From the NCBI GenBank assembly GCA_036924085.1, contig JAVGWX010000002.1, positions 155,414,816 to 155,478,815 on the forward strand: DNA of 64,000 nt, given 5' to 3'. How positions within the stretch are numbered: the stretch's first letter is position 1; each line of letters opens with the position of its first letter. This document shows, in pieces, positions 1-10,784 of this stretch. Source of the stretch: Ariolimax columbianus. Taxonomy: Eukaryota > Mollusca > Gastropoda > Stylommatophora > Arionidae. The position numbers were made by a program, and so were the translations under genes. Under the pieces are notes generated by a model, which saw only the letters and a program-made list of their open reading frames with translations, did not search any database and had not been told where the DNA came from.

Positions 1-467
1 TGCGTGCCTGCGCAGACTAAACTGATTAAACGGATATCTAATGTGGAACTATTGGCAAGAACCAGACATATATCAATGGGCCATAACGCAAACATAAGGC
101 ACAGACGCTGAATAGGACACTAATTAAGGAAACGAACTGTTGCATTGCAAGATAAACAGAGAAGAGAGTTTGAAACAAACAAATGGCAAACAGGACACAC
201 GTTTATAGAACTGGAACGAATGAACCAGAACAGAAGGACTTAGCGTCTAGTTCTCAAGACTGCGATCTACAGAAAACTGAACAGTTGTATATGGTATAAG
301 CAGCCTATATTCCTTAACCTAATGAATCTCCCAGGTCGGACTCAACATTTGATAATGCTAGATTGAGTGTTATGTAGAACTCTGTCCTACGACTGGGCGA
401 ATGTAACATATATGCTGTGCTACAATGTATGTAACTCCAAGAATATCCTAAAGGTCATTTGTCTTCA
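1..467. other. No recognisable feature
   Basis: I see no open frame longer than chance, no tandem repeat and no transposon hallmark here. The sequence is moderately AT-rich and appears unique within the window. Confidence 0.5.
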
Positions 468-821
468 TTAACTTGATAATGGGTTCTTCTTTTTTATCGG
501 CTTATCATTTATGTTTGACTCATTGTGACCATGCATGCCATTTCTCGTTCGTTTATTGGCTTCACTTCCTTGTGTTTCATCTTGTTTCTTTGATTGTTTA
601 CGAGTTTTTCTTGACGATTGTCCTTTGGGAATAGATAACAATTCTGAGAAGTCTGTAGGTGTCCTTCCCACATGGGGCAGAAACCAGCAAAGGCCTGGCT
701 TTTTCTCTACAAGCAGGAAGCGTGTCAATTTAGCGTTGTGCAGTTTCGAGAGTTCAGCTAAACGTATCTGATGAACTAGGGTAAGCTTACCATCTATGTC
801 TTTAATAAGAAAACTACAGAT
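468..821 (-). other. Candidate coding exon, unidentified protein fragment
   Basis: The minus frame is open for about 117 codons. The first 30 or so codons (from 821 downward) have no ATG, so an exon or broken copy is more likely than a whole gene. The N-terminal part reads as a plausible folded segment (IRLAELSKLHNAKLTRFLL, then EKKPGLCWFLPHVGRT). The C-terminal part is basic and polar (many K, R, S, Q, N) and ends in a run of lysines before the stop. An AG at the upstream edge (about 814-815 on the minus strand) could be a splice acceptor, and a good GTAAG donor-like site lies at about 784-790. I do not recognise the family. The basic tail is faintly like the C-termini of pogo-type transposases, but no catalytic motif is present to support that. 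Chance ORFs of this length are uncommon but not rare in 64 kb. Confidence 0.33.
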
Positions 822-1215
822 CTACTATTTTTCAATGCCTATCCGACCTTTCTGTTAAGTTTTAGCTTTGCAATGACACTTCCACCGTAATCTATGCACG
901 TTAGTATTCCGGAAACTGCAAACATAATCTTCAACGTGCGATTAGTCAGCAAAATATAGACAAACTCTTTCGCATTAGGTTGTTTCGTGGTGATCCAAGA
1001 ATGTCATAAGTATCATCAGAATATAGATGTTCCACTTCGTCCATGTTTTCTTTACCTCCAGTTCCGAAAGCTAATAAAATAGAACAAAGATGTCGTTTGA
1101 TTATTCCGTGCATTGCATCATCAATATCACTTTTATATTTGGTTTAATCCTGATTATTTTGATGTCTGTAATTATTTTTTGTGTTGTTCATTGTCCTGAA
1201 CAAAGACTATTTGGT
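822..1215. other. No recognisable feature
   Basis: AT-rich sequence without repeats. A 61-codon plus ORF (1090-1275) has a hydrophobic stretch that could be a membrane helix, but it runs into the minisatellite and nothing else supports it, so I do not call it a gene. Confidence 0.4.
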
Positions 1216-3042
1216 CGCAAAATGTGGTGTTGTTATTTAATTGCACCACGCCAAACTAGCCTATACTTGTCTTAGTTATTTAGTTGTACCACGCCAAACT
1301 CACCTCTACTTGTCTAAGTTATTTAGTTGTACCACGCCAAACTCACCTCTACTTGTCTAAGTTATTTAGTTGTACCACGCCAAACTCACCTCTACTTGTC
1401 TAAGTTATTTAGTTGTACCACGCCAAACTCACCTCTACTTGTCTAAGTTATTTAGTTGTACCACGCCAAACTAAACCTCTGCTTGTCTAAATTATTTAGT
1501 TGTACCACGCCAAACTAAACCTCTGCTTGACTAAGTTATTTAGTTGTACCACGCCAAAGTAAACCTATACTTGTCTAAGTTATTAAGTTGTACCACTCCA
1601 AACTAACCTCTGCTTGTCTAAGTTATTTAGTTGTATCACGCCAAACTAAACCTCTGCTTGTCTAAGTTATTTAGTTGTACCACGCCAAACTAAACCTATA
1701 CATGTCTAAGTTATTTAGTTGTACCACGCCAAACTAAACCTCTGCTTGTCTAAATTATTTAGTTGTACCACTCTAAACTAAACCTCTGCTTGACTAAGTG
1801 ATTTAGTTGTACCACGCCAAACTAAACCTCTGCTTGTCTAAGTTATTTAGTTGTACCACGCCAAACTAAACCTCTGCTTGTCTAAGTTATTTAGTTGTAC
1901 CAGGCCAAACTAAACCTCTACTTGTCTAAGTTATTTAGTTGTACCACGCCAAAATAAACCTCTACTTGTCTAAGTTATTTAGTTGTACCACGCCAAACTA
2001 AACCTGTGCTTGTCTAAGTTATTTAGTTGTACCACTCCAAACTAACCTCTGCTTGTCTAAGTTATTTACTTGTACCCCGCCAAACTAACCTCTGCTAGTC
2101 TAAGTTATTTAGTTGTACCCCCCCCCCCCCCCCCCCCCCAACTAAACCTCTGCTTGTCTAAGTTATTTAGTTGTACCACGCCAAACTAACCTCTACTTGT
2201 CTAAGTTATTTAGTTGTATCACGCAAAACTAAACATCTGTTTGTCTAAGTTATTTAGTTGTACCACGCCAAACTAAACCTCTGCTTGTCTAAGATATTTA
2301 GTTGTACCCCGCCAAATTAAACCTCTGCTTGTCTAAGTTATTTAGTTGTACCCCGCCAAACTAAACCTCTGCTTGTCTAAGTTATTTAGTTGTACCACGC
2401 CAAACTAAACCTCTGCTTGTCTAAGATATTTAGTTGTACCCCGCCAAACTAAACCTCTTCTTTCTAAGTTATTTAGTTGTACCACGCCAAACTAAACCTC
2501 TGCTTGTCTAAGTTATTTAGTTGTACCACGCCAAAGTAAACCTCTGCTTGTCTAAGTTATTTAGTTGTACCACGCAAAACTAACCTCTGCTTGTCTAAGT
2601 TATTTACTTGTACCACGCCAAACTAAACCTCTGCTTGTCTAAGTTATTTAGTTGTACCACGCCAAACTAAACCTCTGCTTGTCTAAGTTATTTAGTTGTA
2701 CCACGCCAAATTAAACCTCTGCTTGTCTAAGTTATTTAGTTGTACCACGCCAAACTAAACCTCTGCTTGTCTAAGTTATTTAGTTGTACCACGCCAAACT
2801 AAACCTCTGCTTTTTTAAGTTATTTAGTTGTACCCCGCCAAACTAAACCTCTGCTTGTCTAAGTTATTTATTTGTACCACGCCAAACTAAACCTCTGCTT
2901 GTCTAAGTTATTTAGTTGTACCACGCCAAACTAAGCCTCTGCTTGTCTAAGTTATTTAGTTGTACCACGCCAAACTAAACCTCTGCTTGTCTAAGTTATT
3001 TAGTTGTACCACACCAAACTAAACCTCTGCTTGTCTAAGTAT
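1216..3042. repeat. 44-bp minisatellite, about 41 units
   Basis: Tandem array whose unit begins TTATTTAGTTGTACCACGCC and ends CTTGTCTAAG. The first units (to about 1460) are 43 bp with ACTCACC in the middle; later units are 44 bp with ACTAAACC. Variants are mostly single substitutions (CACGCC, CCCGCC, CACTCC), so the array is moderately homogenised. One unit carries a run of 22 C at 2118-2139. The array ends abruptly at about 3042, 35 bp before the candidate splice acceptor of the next feature. No conserved reading frame is evident. Confidence 0.95.
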
Positions 3043-3077
3043 TCCTCTTCTTTTCTGACTTTTTTTCTTTATCTCAG

Positions 3078-3289
3078 CTGTTCATTCAAAAGAGATATAT
3101 CTTCTTGTGATGTTGCGTCGGGACTGCAAAGTCTACGTCCAACAATTTGGCCAATACCTTCCTTCATGTTCACTATGTGCACCTGCAAATAAACTGTTTT
3201 ACAGCAGCCTGGCCAACGATGTTGAGGTCGACACTGTGACCCACGAAGTTATGAACCTGATAAAAAGTCGATCATTGCACTACAGTTAA
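3078..3289 (+). other. Candidate terminal exon, unidentified protein
   Basis: A long pyrimidine tract (TTTTTTTCTTTATCTCAG at 3060-3077) forms a strong splice-acceptor-like site. The frame that follows stays open for 70 codons to TAA at 3287-3289. It reads VHSKEIYLLVMLRRDCKVYV at the start and ends NLIKSRSLHYS; it holds three cysteines in the middle (SCSLC region). No family is recognised. If real, it would be the last exon of a plus-strand gene, with the 44-bp array in the preceding intron. Against it: only one exon is seen, no poly(A) signal was noted close by, and ORFs of this length also arise by chance. Confidence 0.38.
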
Positions 3290-3617
3290 GAGCCCGATCT
3301 TCACCATCTTTAGTACACCGCTGGATATAGGAATGCCATACAATACAAAACCAGAGAACTAAGTTAATCCTATAGTAAATACTTCTGTCGGAGATAAACT
3401 GTTAGGTATTTTTCTATTCTGCGATAGTATATCGTCTTCCTATCTCGCTGTGTTTCCTTCTAGATCAATTAGCATGGTACACGGTCACTGCCGGGTAAAC
3501 CGGAGCATGGCGGTAGCGAGGATCGTTATATTTGCCATGAGAAGTAAGCGATCTACCACTTTGCTACTCAATCGGTTGGCAGTCCAAGTCGTGTCTTTCG
3601 TGTCATAAGATTATTAC
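3290..3617. other. No recognisable feature
   Basis: Unique-looking sequence. No repeat, RNA gene or transposon hallmark seen. Confidence 0.4.
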
Positions 3618-3900
3618 TTTATGCAGATGATTGCCACTTCGTACCTGCGATTGTCAATTTGTGCAAGAGATTGTCACGTAACAGAAACGATTGTCACTTT
3701 ATGCAGGTGTTTGTCAATCTGTACAGGTAAATGTCACTTCATACAGCAGTTTCTGATTACATACCAGATATTGGCATTATAGACGTGAAGTTGTCACTTT
3801 TTACAAGATATTGCCATTTCCTACAAAAGGAATTGTCACTTAATACATTCGATTGTCACTTCATACATGAAGTTGTCAATTCGTACACGAGATAATATTT
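3618..3900. repeat. Degenerate tandem repeat, unit about 22-25 bp
   Basis: Twelve or so diverged units built on GATTGTCACTTNRTACAxGA. Spacing varies by a few bases, and every unit differs from its neighbours. This looks like an old, no longer homogenised array. Confidence 0.75.
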
Positions 3901-4873
3901 CTTGATGGGAGATTTGTTAGTCAGCCAGAAGCTATTTGACGAACAAATGAGCTTGTCATGTCAGCCATGCCCCAGTCTGTAAGGTGATTAACATATAATT
4001 TGCCAGAGTAATAACAACTATTATACCGGGTAAGACATGACGAGCAGGCAATTGTAAGGGCGTGCACAAAGGAGGCATTTTTTGTATAACGGCATGGTTT
4101 ACGCTTAACTAATGTGATGAACTGGCAAATAACTACAATTCCACAGAGATAGCATTGGCCGATATTTTAAATAAAGACACGCGAGATGGACAAGACGAGA
4201 AGGAGTGATTGAATGAAAGTCAGTACTTGGCAAAGGAGATTACGTGAAAGATATTATCTAAGGGTGCTCCTGACAATATTTATTAGCGGAATTAGTTGTA
4301 ATAGATGTAAGACTGGCAATGGGCACACTGTGAAACATGTCGAGAGACATGTAGAGGACTTGGACTTCTTGAAGATGATCCAATTGGGTACAATACATGA
4401 ACCAAAGTAGCTCATACTCAAACACTCATTAAGTTAAGATCTATATTTGCTATTATCTGTGCATATTGAGAACCAACAAGTGTTATGGAGCGTACGATTC
4501 AAAATCAGATAATATGAGTGAAAATTAAATACAAAGTTATTCTGAAGAGATTGGATCACAAAATGGTGTTGCACAGATCATTAAGTTACTAAAGGTATGT
4601 GGGTTGAATCTAACATAACTTAGCCACCAATTGTGAATATATCATTATCTGTTGTCAATCTTTAAAACTATAACATTTAACAACTCTAACATTTTACAAC
4701 CATAACATTTTACAACCATAACATTTTAGAAGAGCAAGAAAAAGCCAGTGCATATACAGAAAACAACAACATCTCAATCATGAACGACGATGGCTTTTCA
4801 AACGGTACTTGATGTAAAATGGAGAAATGTGCTTTTGTCCTTTCTGGACCTGTCAGTACAGGGTCAAAGTTGT
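3901..4873. other. No recognisable feature
   Basis: AT-rich. A 65-codon plus ORF at 4213-4410 shows no recognisable domain. Short direct repeats of CATTTTACAACCATAA occur at about 4690-4725. Confidence 0.4.
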
Positions 4874-5264
4874 GGGAATGGCACACTTGTACACATACAT
4901 CGTGTGAATGGCACACTTGTACACATACATTGCGTGAATGGCACACTAGTATACAAACATTGTGTGAATGGCACACTAGTACACAAACATTGTGTGAATG
5001 GCACACTAGTATACAAACATTGTGTGAATGGCACACTAGTACACAAACATTGTGTGAATGGCACACTAGTATACAAACATTGTGTGAATGGCACACTTGT
5101 ACACATACATTGCGTGAATGGCACACTAGTATACAAACATTGTGTGAATGGCACACTAGTACACAAACATTGTGTGAATGGCACACTAGTATACAAACAT
5201 TGTGTGAATGGCACACTAGTACACAAACATTGTGTGAATGGCACACTAGCACACCTACATTGGG
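4874..5264. repeat. 30-bp minisatellite with 60-bp alternating order
   Basis: Thirteen units of 30 bp (start GTGAATGGCACACTAGTA). Two variants, TATACAAAC and CACACAAAC, alternate almost strictly, giving a 60-bp higher-order unit; a third variant (CTTGTACACATACATTGC) occurs twice near the left end and again in the middle. Because 30 is a multiple of 3 and the unit has no stop in several frames, long ORFs appear on both strands (VNGTLVYKHC repeated on plus). These ORFs are a consequence of the repeat, not evidence of a gene. Confidence 0.95.
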
Positions 5265-5342
5265 GACAGGAGCATGAGTTAGCGATGTAGCTTTAACAGG
5301 AATAGAAACAAATGTATTATTTGTGGAAGACCTTATTCTGAA

Positions 5343-6688
5343 CAGGTTTTGGAGGGGCATACAGGCTGACGGAGTACCTGATATTCAGCAAGCGATGGTC
5401 AGTGTTGACAGGGGCCTCAGCACCGCGAAAGACACGACAGGAAACGACTCGATCGAGACTTCTCACAAGGAAGTGGCAGAGTTCCTTCCTAGTTCATCGG
5501 TCCTTAGAGATCCATGTGTGGCGATGGATGTCTAGGCGCGGTACCATGAGCCGGTTATCTTCAGGCTGAAGGCGGCGCAAAATGCCAGAAACCTGTGCGA
5601 GTTAACATTTCCATTTCCATTGCCGAACGAACAAAGGACCAACTCATAACCACTACGCTGGGTCCGTGAAACCGAGTTAAAATCACCCAGTAGGATGAAT
5701 ATATTATGTGGAGAAACTGTGGCTGAGGTATTGGCCAAATCCTGGTAGAAGTCATGTGTCTGGGGTTGAGTCTCGTCTGAGGAGGCGTAGGCGACTATTA
5801 TGTGAGATGACCATGTTTGTGTTTCAGTCGTGCCACAAGGGACCTGTCCGAGATGGCGTGCTAGGATACTATACTGTCTCTTACATACTTACTTCTTGTG
5901 GTATTCCACATTCGCATGTTTCATCATCTCTGTATCCCCATGTTTTCTGGTTTTTCCTGCATACACCAATTCGAAGTCTATTTAGATACTTCCATGTTAC
6001 GTAGGGCAGGAGATGTACAGGCGCTGGTTTCTACTATAACTCGATCAAGGCGGCATGTGTCAGCAGTTTCCAAATTTTGATGCGTCAATTTCCTGGACTA
6101 GTCTGTAGGGACTTGGGTAACTAAAAAACGTCGTCTTGACTTTAGTCTTGGGCGCTTCACCTGGTGTCCGAACATAGAGCTTTGTGTCATTTACCTGTTT
6201 CTCTCTTTCTATCTCTGAAGCGAAGATTCTTCGTATCTCTGTTGGCGCTAAGCCGATTATGGCCTATATTTTTCAGTTGGTGTAGATTTTAGGCATCCAG
6301 TAACTACACAGCGTGTCATTTATTGCTGTATCTATATGTTTGACATTTGCATAATTCTTCCAGACTTGTGCGGCGTACTCAGCTACAGAGAAACGCAGAG
6401 CGAGTGCTGATGTTCTGAGGACAAATAATGTCTCTGAGTGGGGGTCTTATAAGTAGTCCCACACAATTTCTGTGTTCAAGGCCACCAGAGTGCAGCAGAC
6501 ATGCGTCTTCGACATCTCGTTGGCCTTGGCCCTTAAGTCTTATTTCATTGTCATCGCGATTACAATGTTGAATCGACCTAGTGTTCTAGCCAGCGCCGCA
6601 GCATAGCCAGTACCGTTTAGTGTCAGTCCAGTCAATGTTTTTACATCCCCTCATTGGGCGTCTTATATCCTGGGGCGGCACTGCTATA
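5343..6688 (-). pseudogene. LINE copy A endonuclease (antisense, interrupted)
   Basis: On the minus strand, pieces match the endonuclease of copy B: LNGTGYAAALARTL near 6600 (N-terminal), LLGDFNSV near 5690 (the GDFN motif that carries catalytic residues in this family) and SLKITGSWYR near 5540. The frame is broken by stops and by a nested insertion at 5882-6428. Family knowledge: this domain nicks target DNA for target-primed reverse transcription. Confidence 0.8.
5882..6428 (-). mobile_element. Jockey-like LINE C-terminal fragment nested in copy A
   Basis: This segment interrupts the endonuclease of copy A and is flanked by TGTCTCT at 5875-5881 and 6429-6435, a 7-bp candidate target-site duplication. 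The uninterrupted arrangement is seen in copy B near 27085. On the minus strand it reads LRTSALALRFSVAEYAAQVW, then VKHIDTAINDTL and LAPTEIRRIFASEIERE, the arrangement of the region after the reverse transcriptase in jockey-like LINEs. Two in-frame stops are present. The 3' end (toward 5882) finishes in GTAAGTATGTAA. It is younger than copy A. Confidence 0.75.
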
Positions 6689-7784
6689 ATCCTTGGTACA
6701 ATATCCAGCTTCTCAAGGCTAACCCAGGTGCCGAGAAGTACGCCAAAGATTTCACCGAAACATGGCTGCATGGGGCCCCCTTCCAGATGACCCGGAGGTA
6801 GCATGTGCAGTCATAAAGAACGCCACATGCGAGATCGCCAAGCTAATCAAGGACCCCAAAGCGTCAGCAATGGCTCTTTGATGACATCATACTCCTGAAG
6901 AACTCAGCCCGGCTTCGCACTGACCACGCCAAACGACGACGGCTGAAAGGTCAATTCCGCGCGGCGACCAGGGCAGACAAGAAACGCTTTCGCAACAAAA
7001 TTCCTGATGAAATGGAAGCTGGTCTCAGAACTCATGACCTAAGACCCGCCTTTCATGCTATCAGGCTCATCCACGATGGAAGCAAGCAGAACCAGAAAGA
7101 GTTCACGTCTGACGGCTCCATGTCCTCGTCCTACGAGGAGATAGTGAACATGTGGGAGGAGCACCACACGTATGCTCTTAACCACCCACCAGCAAACGAC
7201 ATGTCCCGATCTGTCTGCTGAATCTCGGGATCCTCCCCCAGATTCTGAAACAGATGTTGACCCCTCCCCCTGCCCCCTACTATAGCTGAAGCAGACAAGA
7301 TAGAGTGGCAAGATCTCCCTTGGGACAACAATCTTCATTTACCAGTCCTGTGTGATCCCAGTTCTACTTTAAGGCTCTGAAACCTGAACATTGCTGAAAC
7401 ATGATATGTCAAGACTGAAGGCCTTTCACATGCGCAGCCAGCGGGGTATCCTGGACATCCGATGGCATGACTACATTCGCAACGGAGAGGCCTCTGCTAA
7501 AACAGGTCTCCACCCAATCTCAGAAACACTTGACAGGCGCCGAGTTTCTTTGTTCGGTCATGTTGTACGGCTGGACTAAAAAACCCGTGCCCCCAAAATA
7601 CTACACAAGTCGTTCCTCCGACCGGCTGGAGGCGCAGAAGTGTATGGCTCCAGCAAGTAGCAGCCTCCTCCTTCACCCTGGACAAGGCCTGGAACCACGC
7701 CACAGCTGTGGGTCATGGATGTGGCCGATCGATGCAACGGGCCTCAGACGCCTAGATGAACGGTATTATTATGATTATTATTAC
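6689..7784 (+). pseudogene. LINE copy A linker and C-terminal part (sense)
   Basis: The start reads YNIQLLKANPGAEKYAKDF, the linker after the endonuclease. It continues through KNSARLRTDHAKRRRLKGQF and SYEEIVNMWEEHHTYALNHP to about 7220. After 7287 the sequence jumps to the C-terminal region, which is frameshifted and ends in HATAVGHGCGRSMQRASDA at about 7690-7755. No YxDD-type catalytic motif remains. Confidence 0.75.
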
Positions 7785-7904
7785 TATTCTGAAGTCTGCT
7801 ACTGCTTGCAGTATCAAAGAAACAACATCGGAAACAACATCAATGGCAGATTGTAAATTATTACCATGGGATCGATCGCCAGTAATTACTGTGCACGACT
7901 ACGT

Positions 7905-8035
7905 GTTTGTAGGCATATTTCGCAATTATAGACAAGACATCGTGGCTGTAGGCAGACGTCATAGGTGTAGACATAATTTGTAGCTGTAAACAGAATTTGC
8001 GGCTGTAGACAGACGTGGTGGCTGTAGACAGACTT
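7905..8035. repeat. Short degenerate tandem repeat around GGCTGTAGACAGAC
   Basis: About six imperfect units of 20-26 bp built on GTGGCTGTAGACAGACGT. It is diverged and of variable length. Confidence 0.65.
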
Positions 8036-8157
8036 CTTAAGGATATGATGGCATCTAAAACACACCACTTACAGGTAAAATCCAGTATTGCCTGTCATAA
8101 TGAGTCAACCATAAGTTTTTGCTTGTGTTAACTGTTTGAAAATACATCAACTTTGGT

Positions 8158-8562
8158 TTGTATTCCACTTACCGAAACACAAGAAACATGAGCGCTCTAG
8201 GGACTTTCAACGATCTCGTAGAATTGATGCTGAAAATTAGCGGAGACAAATATGGAGATACAGTTAAATTAACCTCGAGATATCATTCAGAATTTCCACA
8301 ATATAAACAAAGAGCTTTTCTGTCAGTGACAAATGAAGCATTACTTGAACTAAATAATCGCATGTTCGATTGCATACATGGACAAGATGTACTGTTTGAA
8401 ATGTTGGATACCATTTCAAGCGCAAATGAGACCAGAATTAATATATCCATAGAAATTGGTAAATATTGTAACATCAACTGGAATGTCTCCGCAGCTAACA
8501 GATTAAAATGTGATGCAGTAATTGTATTACTGAGACATTTAGTAACTTCGAAAGGCATTTAG
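8158..8562 (+). CDS. Hypothetical small protein, 124-134 aa, unidentified
   Basis: This is the longest open frame in the window that is neither tandem-repetitive nor recognisably LINE-derived. The ATG at 8188 has a favourable context (A at -3, AAGAAACATGAGC), giving MSALGTFNDLVELMLKISGD and 124 residues; an earlier ATG at 8158 gives 134. The sequence is balanced in composition, with likely helices (LVELMLKIS, EALLELNNRMFD, DVLFEMLDTISS, DAVIVLLRHLV) and no signal peptide or membrane segment. I do not recognise a family. It lies between LINE copy A and a dispersed R1 element. It could be a single-exon gene, a retained exon, or part of an unrecognised mobile element. Confidence 0.42.
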   Translation: MYSTYRNTRNMSALGTFNDLVELMLKISGDKYGDTVKLTSRYHSEFPQYKQRAFLSVTNEALLELNNRMFDCIHGQDVLFEMLDTISSANETRINISIEIGKYCNINWNVSAANRLKCDAVIVLLRHLVTSKGI

Positions 8563-8589
8563 AAAGGTACGCAACTAACACTTAGAAAG

Positions 8590-8935
8590 GAGAGCTGAGA
8601 CACTAGTCCAGGCAGGCACAACATACTGACCAGGACGTTGTGTCAGTGTCAGACAATACACTGACCAAGACCACAATATCTCTTCCATGTAGCGTTCCCT
8701 GGAAACAGGCTGTTTTCATGGCAGCCTCCTTGACGATATGGGGATCGATGTCATCACCGGATTGGTGTGCGCCACACAGATGAAGCCAAGCATAGCACAA
8801 CCGCCTGGAGGACCGCAGTTCACCTTCATCAGCATGCTCGGAATGTGAGAAAAGCTACTACAATCCGCCACTTATCGTCCTTTTCAAGACGCACAAAAGA
8901 GTAAACTTACTTGTTGTGAGCATTAAACATTTATA
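8590..8935 (+). repeat. Dispersed element R1, copy i
   Basis: About 320 bp shared with 10785-11100 and 12543-12895. Shared blocks: a head with repeated ACATACTGACCA-type motifs, CCCTGGAAACAGGCTGTTTT, CATGGCAGCC, GATGAAGCCAAGCATAG, CACCTTCATCAGCA and GCCACTTA, ending in a GCACAAAAGA-type tail. No coding domain is recognised. It could be a SINE, a MITE or part of a longer element. Confidence 0.7.
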
Positions 8936-8949
8936 TTATTATAAAGTCC

Positions 8950-9230
8950 AGAGGCGAGTTAGCTCAGTTCATAGCCAGCAATTCGCTATTTTCTGTGTTC
9001 GAATCACGTCCGGAGAGTAAAATATTATCCGGGTCTTGATTTTAATTGGGGACCACCGCTCTACCCAGCTGGAAATGGGTACTTGATGCATGAGTTAGGG
9101 AAAGTAAAAACAGCAAGGTAGGGCACTGGTTACCCTACCTCTCACAGGCTGCGGATTAGTGCAATGGAGTCTTCAAAAACTCAATTTCCAACCAGCGGTT
9201 AATTCTGCTGAATTTTCATTTGACTTTTAA
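8950..9230 (+). mobile_element. tRNA-derived SINE (type C), single copy
   Basis: The head resembles a degraded tRNA gene. It has an A box-like TAGCTCAGTTC at 8960-8970 and a B box-like GTTCGAATCACG at 8997-9008, spaced as in RNA polymerase III internal promoters. A body of about 200 bp follows. The head cannot fold into a full tRNA acceptor stem as far as I can see, so a SINE or tRNA relic is preferred. No second copy was found in the window. Confidence 0.5.
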
Positions 9231-9237
9231 AGTGAAG

Positions 9238-9290
9238 AAAGACTAACGCCTGGTCAGGCAAAATATACTGATCAGTCATGTTAGTGTGAC
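9238..9290 (+). repeat. R1 head fragment
   Basis: GGTCAGGCAAAATATACTGA and the following bases match the first about 50 bp of R1 copy iii (12545 onward), then similarity stops. Confidence 0.6.
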
Positions 9291-9928
9291 AGTTCTCTGT
9301 GGACCATGAACGTTCATAACAGGGGAGTTTGGGCAGGTGACTGCGTTTGCTAAGAATCAAACGTTGCCTGAGCATCGTGCAGACCGAAGCGTGAGGTGAG
9401 AATTTAGTGCAGCTGGAAAACTTGGCTAGTTTAGGGATGGGTATCAGTTTGACCAGTTCTGGTATCAGACCTTAGTGGCAGAGGTTGAGGTTGAGGATAG
9501 GACCTCACACGGCAGGCTGTCACATTTAAAGTGACCATGACTTATAGATAGTGTAACCAATGGGATTCTAGATTGGGTGGGACCAAATTAGAGTGATGGC
9601 TAACCAGCCAACTGAGGAGGACCACCCAACAGTCATGGGGGTTTCTAGACCAAGGGGTTTCTAAGTAAATAAGCTATAAAAGACAATGCACATATAAATT
9701 CAGGACTGAAGACTGAGAGCGTTTACGGATTGGCTATCCAATCATACACATAGAGCCTTGTACTTATGCTCATCGGTGCGCCTGTGGACACCATGTGAAC
9801 AAAATGACATGTAGATCTGATGACATCGAGTGAAAAGATTCGTCTCGGTACGAATTGAGTCTGACTGTTCTCTAAAGCACCATTGCATTTGGTGTCTGTT
9901 TAAGTATGGTGACCCTTTTACGATCACA
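9291..9928. other. No recognisable feature
   Basis: Purine-rich unique sequence. A CTATAAAAG motif at about 9672 resembles a TATA box, but no supported gene follows. Confidence 0.4.
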
Positions 9929-10155
9929 GTGGCACGGTTAAGAATTCAGCGAATCCTAGGGACTACGTTACCAGTGGTACGATTAAGGATTCAACGAATC
10001 CTAGGGACCTCGTTCGAGAGATCGGTTCGATTAAGGATTTAGCATATCGTAAACACTGCTATCCCAGTGGTACAATTAGGGATTCAGCGAATCTTGCGGA
10101 CTGCGTTCCAGTGGCACGATTACGTACTAGGTACTGCGATCCCAAAGGTACGTGA
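9929..10155. repeat. Degenerate tandem repeat, unit about 45 bp
   Basis: About five imperfect units containing GGTACGATTAAGGATTCA and CGAATCCTAGGGAC. Spacing and sequence drift from unit to unit. Confidence 0.7.
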
Positions 10156-10784
10156 GTTCGGAAAGAGAGGCTCATCACATGAGTCCTCAGAGAACGAAAT
10201 TGTTCTATACAGGTGTAACACGAGCATGTCTCCAACACATGAGAGCTGTTAACAGTTGTATGTGAAACATAACTCAACTGTTAAACCATGTTTCTACGCT
10301 TCACAGCCTAAAACAGCAACCCTGACACGGACGGCGATCATAACTAACTTAGGCCATCCGGAGGACGACAGGAAATGACTTAGCTAGAACCAATGATCTG
10401 TAGTACTATTGAATTAATTTAGGATTTATGCTATTTCATTTGAGGCGTCGAGTCTGGGTTTTATGTATTTTAGAGAAGTAACAACAATAGCACTTGGTTG
10501 TATCGTCTGTGTTAGTTTAGTAAATATATTATTATTTTTTAGTTTAGAAGGTATTTTCGTTGGTTGAAATTATGTAACAAATAGTCATGCAAATATATGA
10601 TATTATTTTGTTTCAATGGTTAACGATAGTTTTAGTCTTTTCTTTGTTGAAGTGTAACGTCTTACAGTTTGTGTTGTAAGTCAGAAAACTCTTAAGAAAT
10701 AGGATACTTTGATCCATATACATGTTCGTCCGGGTGACCAGAATATCTTTAATAGGATATCGAAATAAAGCTACTCTGCCACAT
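10156..10784. other. No recognisable feature
   Basis: AT-rich, no repeat or coding signal recognised. Confidence 0.4.

Larger units (their letters stand above)
5334..7793 (+). mobile_element. LINE copy A: APE-type non-LTR element with inverted 5' part
   Basis: The left part (5343-5881 and 6436-6688) is antisense endonuclease sequence; the right part (6689-7784) is sense linker and C-terminal sequence. The left end and the start of the sense part lie next to each other in the uninverted element, as judged from copy B, which reads through the same point. A 9-bp direct repeat, TATTCTGAA, occurs at 5334-5342 and 7785-7793, a likely target-site duplication. The 3' end is an ATT-rich tail after GCCTCAGACGCC. 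The reverse-transcriptase core is missing: copy B has about 0.9 kb between the linker and C-terminal part that is absent here near 7287. The structure fits twin priming. All frames are broken, so the copy is dead. Confidence 0.85.

Noticed and set aside
1090..1275. Small membrane protein of 61 aa
   Set aside because: The hydrophobic stretch is plausible, but the ORF ends inside the 44-bp array and no other support exists.
1216..3042. CRISPR-like array
   Set aside because: Units are contiguous 43-44 bp tandem copies with no variable spacers, and the context is eukaryotic.
4710..5360. Cysteine- and histidine-rich 216-codon minus ORF
   Set aside because: Entirely made of the 30-bp minisatellite plus flank; similar ORFs exist in several other frames.
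9665..9685. TATA box (CTATAAAAG)
   Set aside because: No supported transcription unit follows; such motifs are expected by chance in AT-rich DNA.
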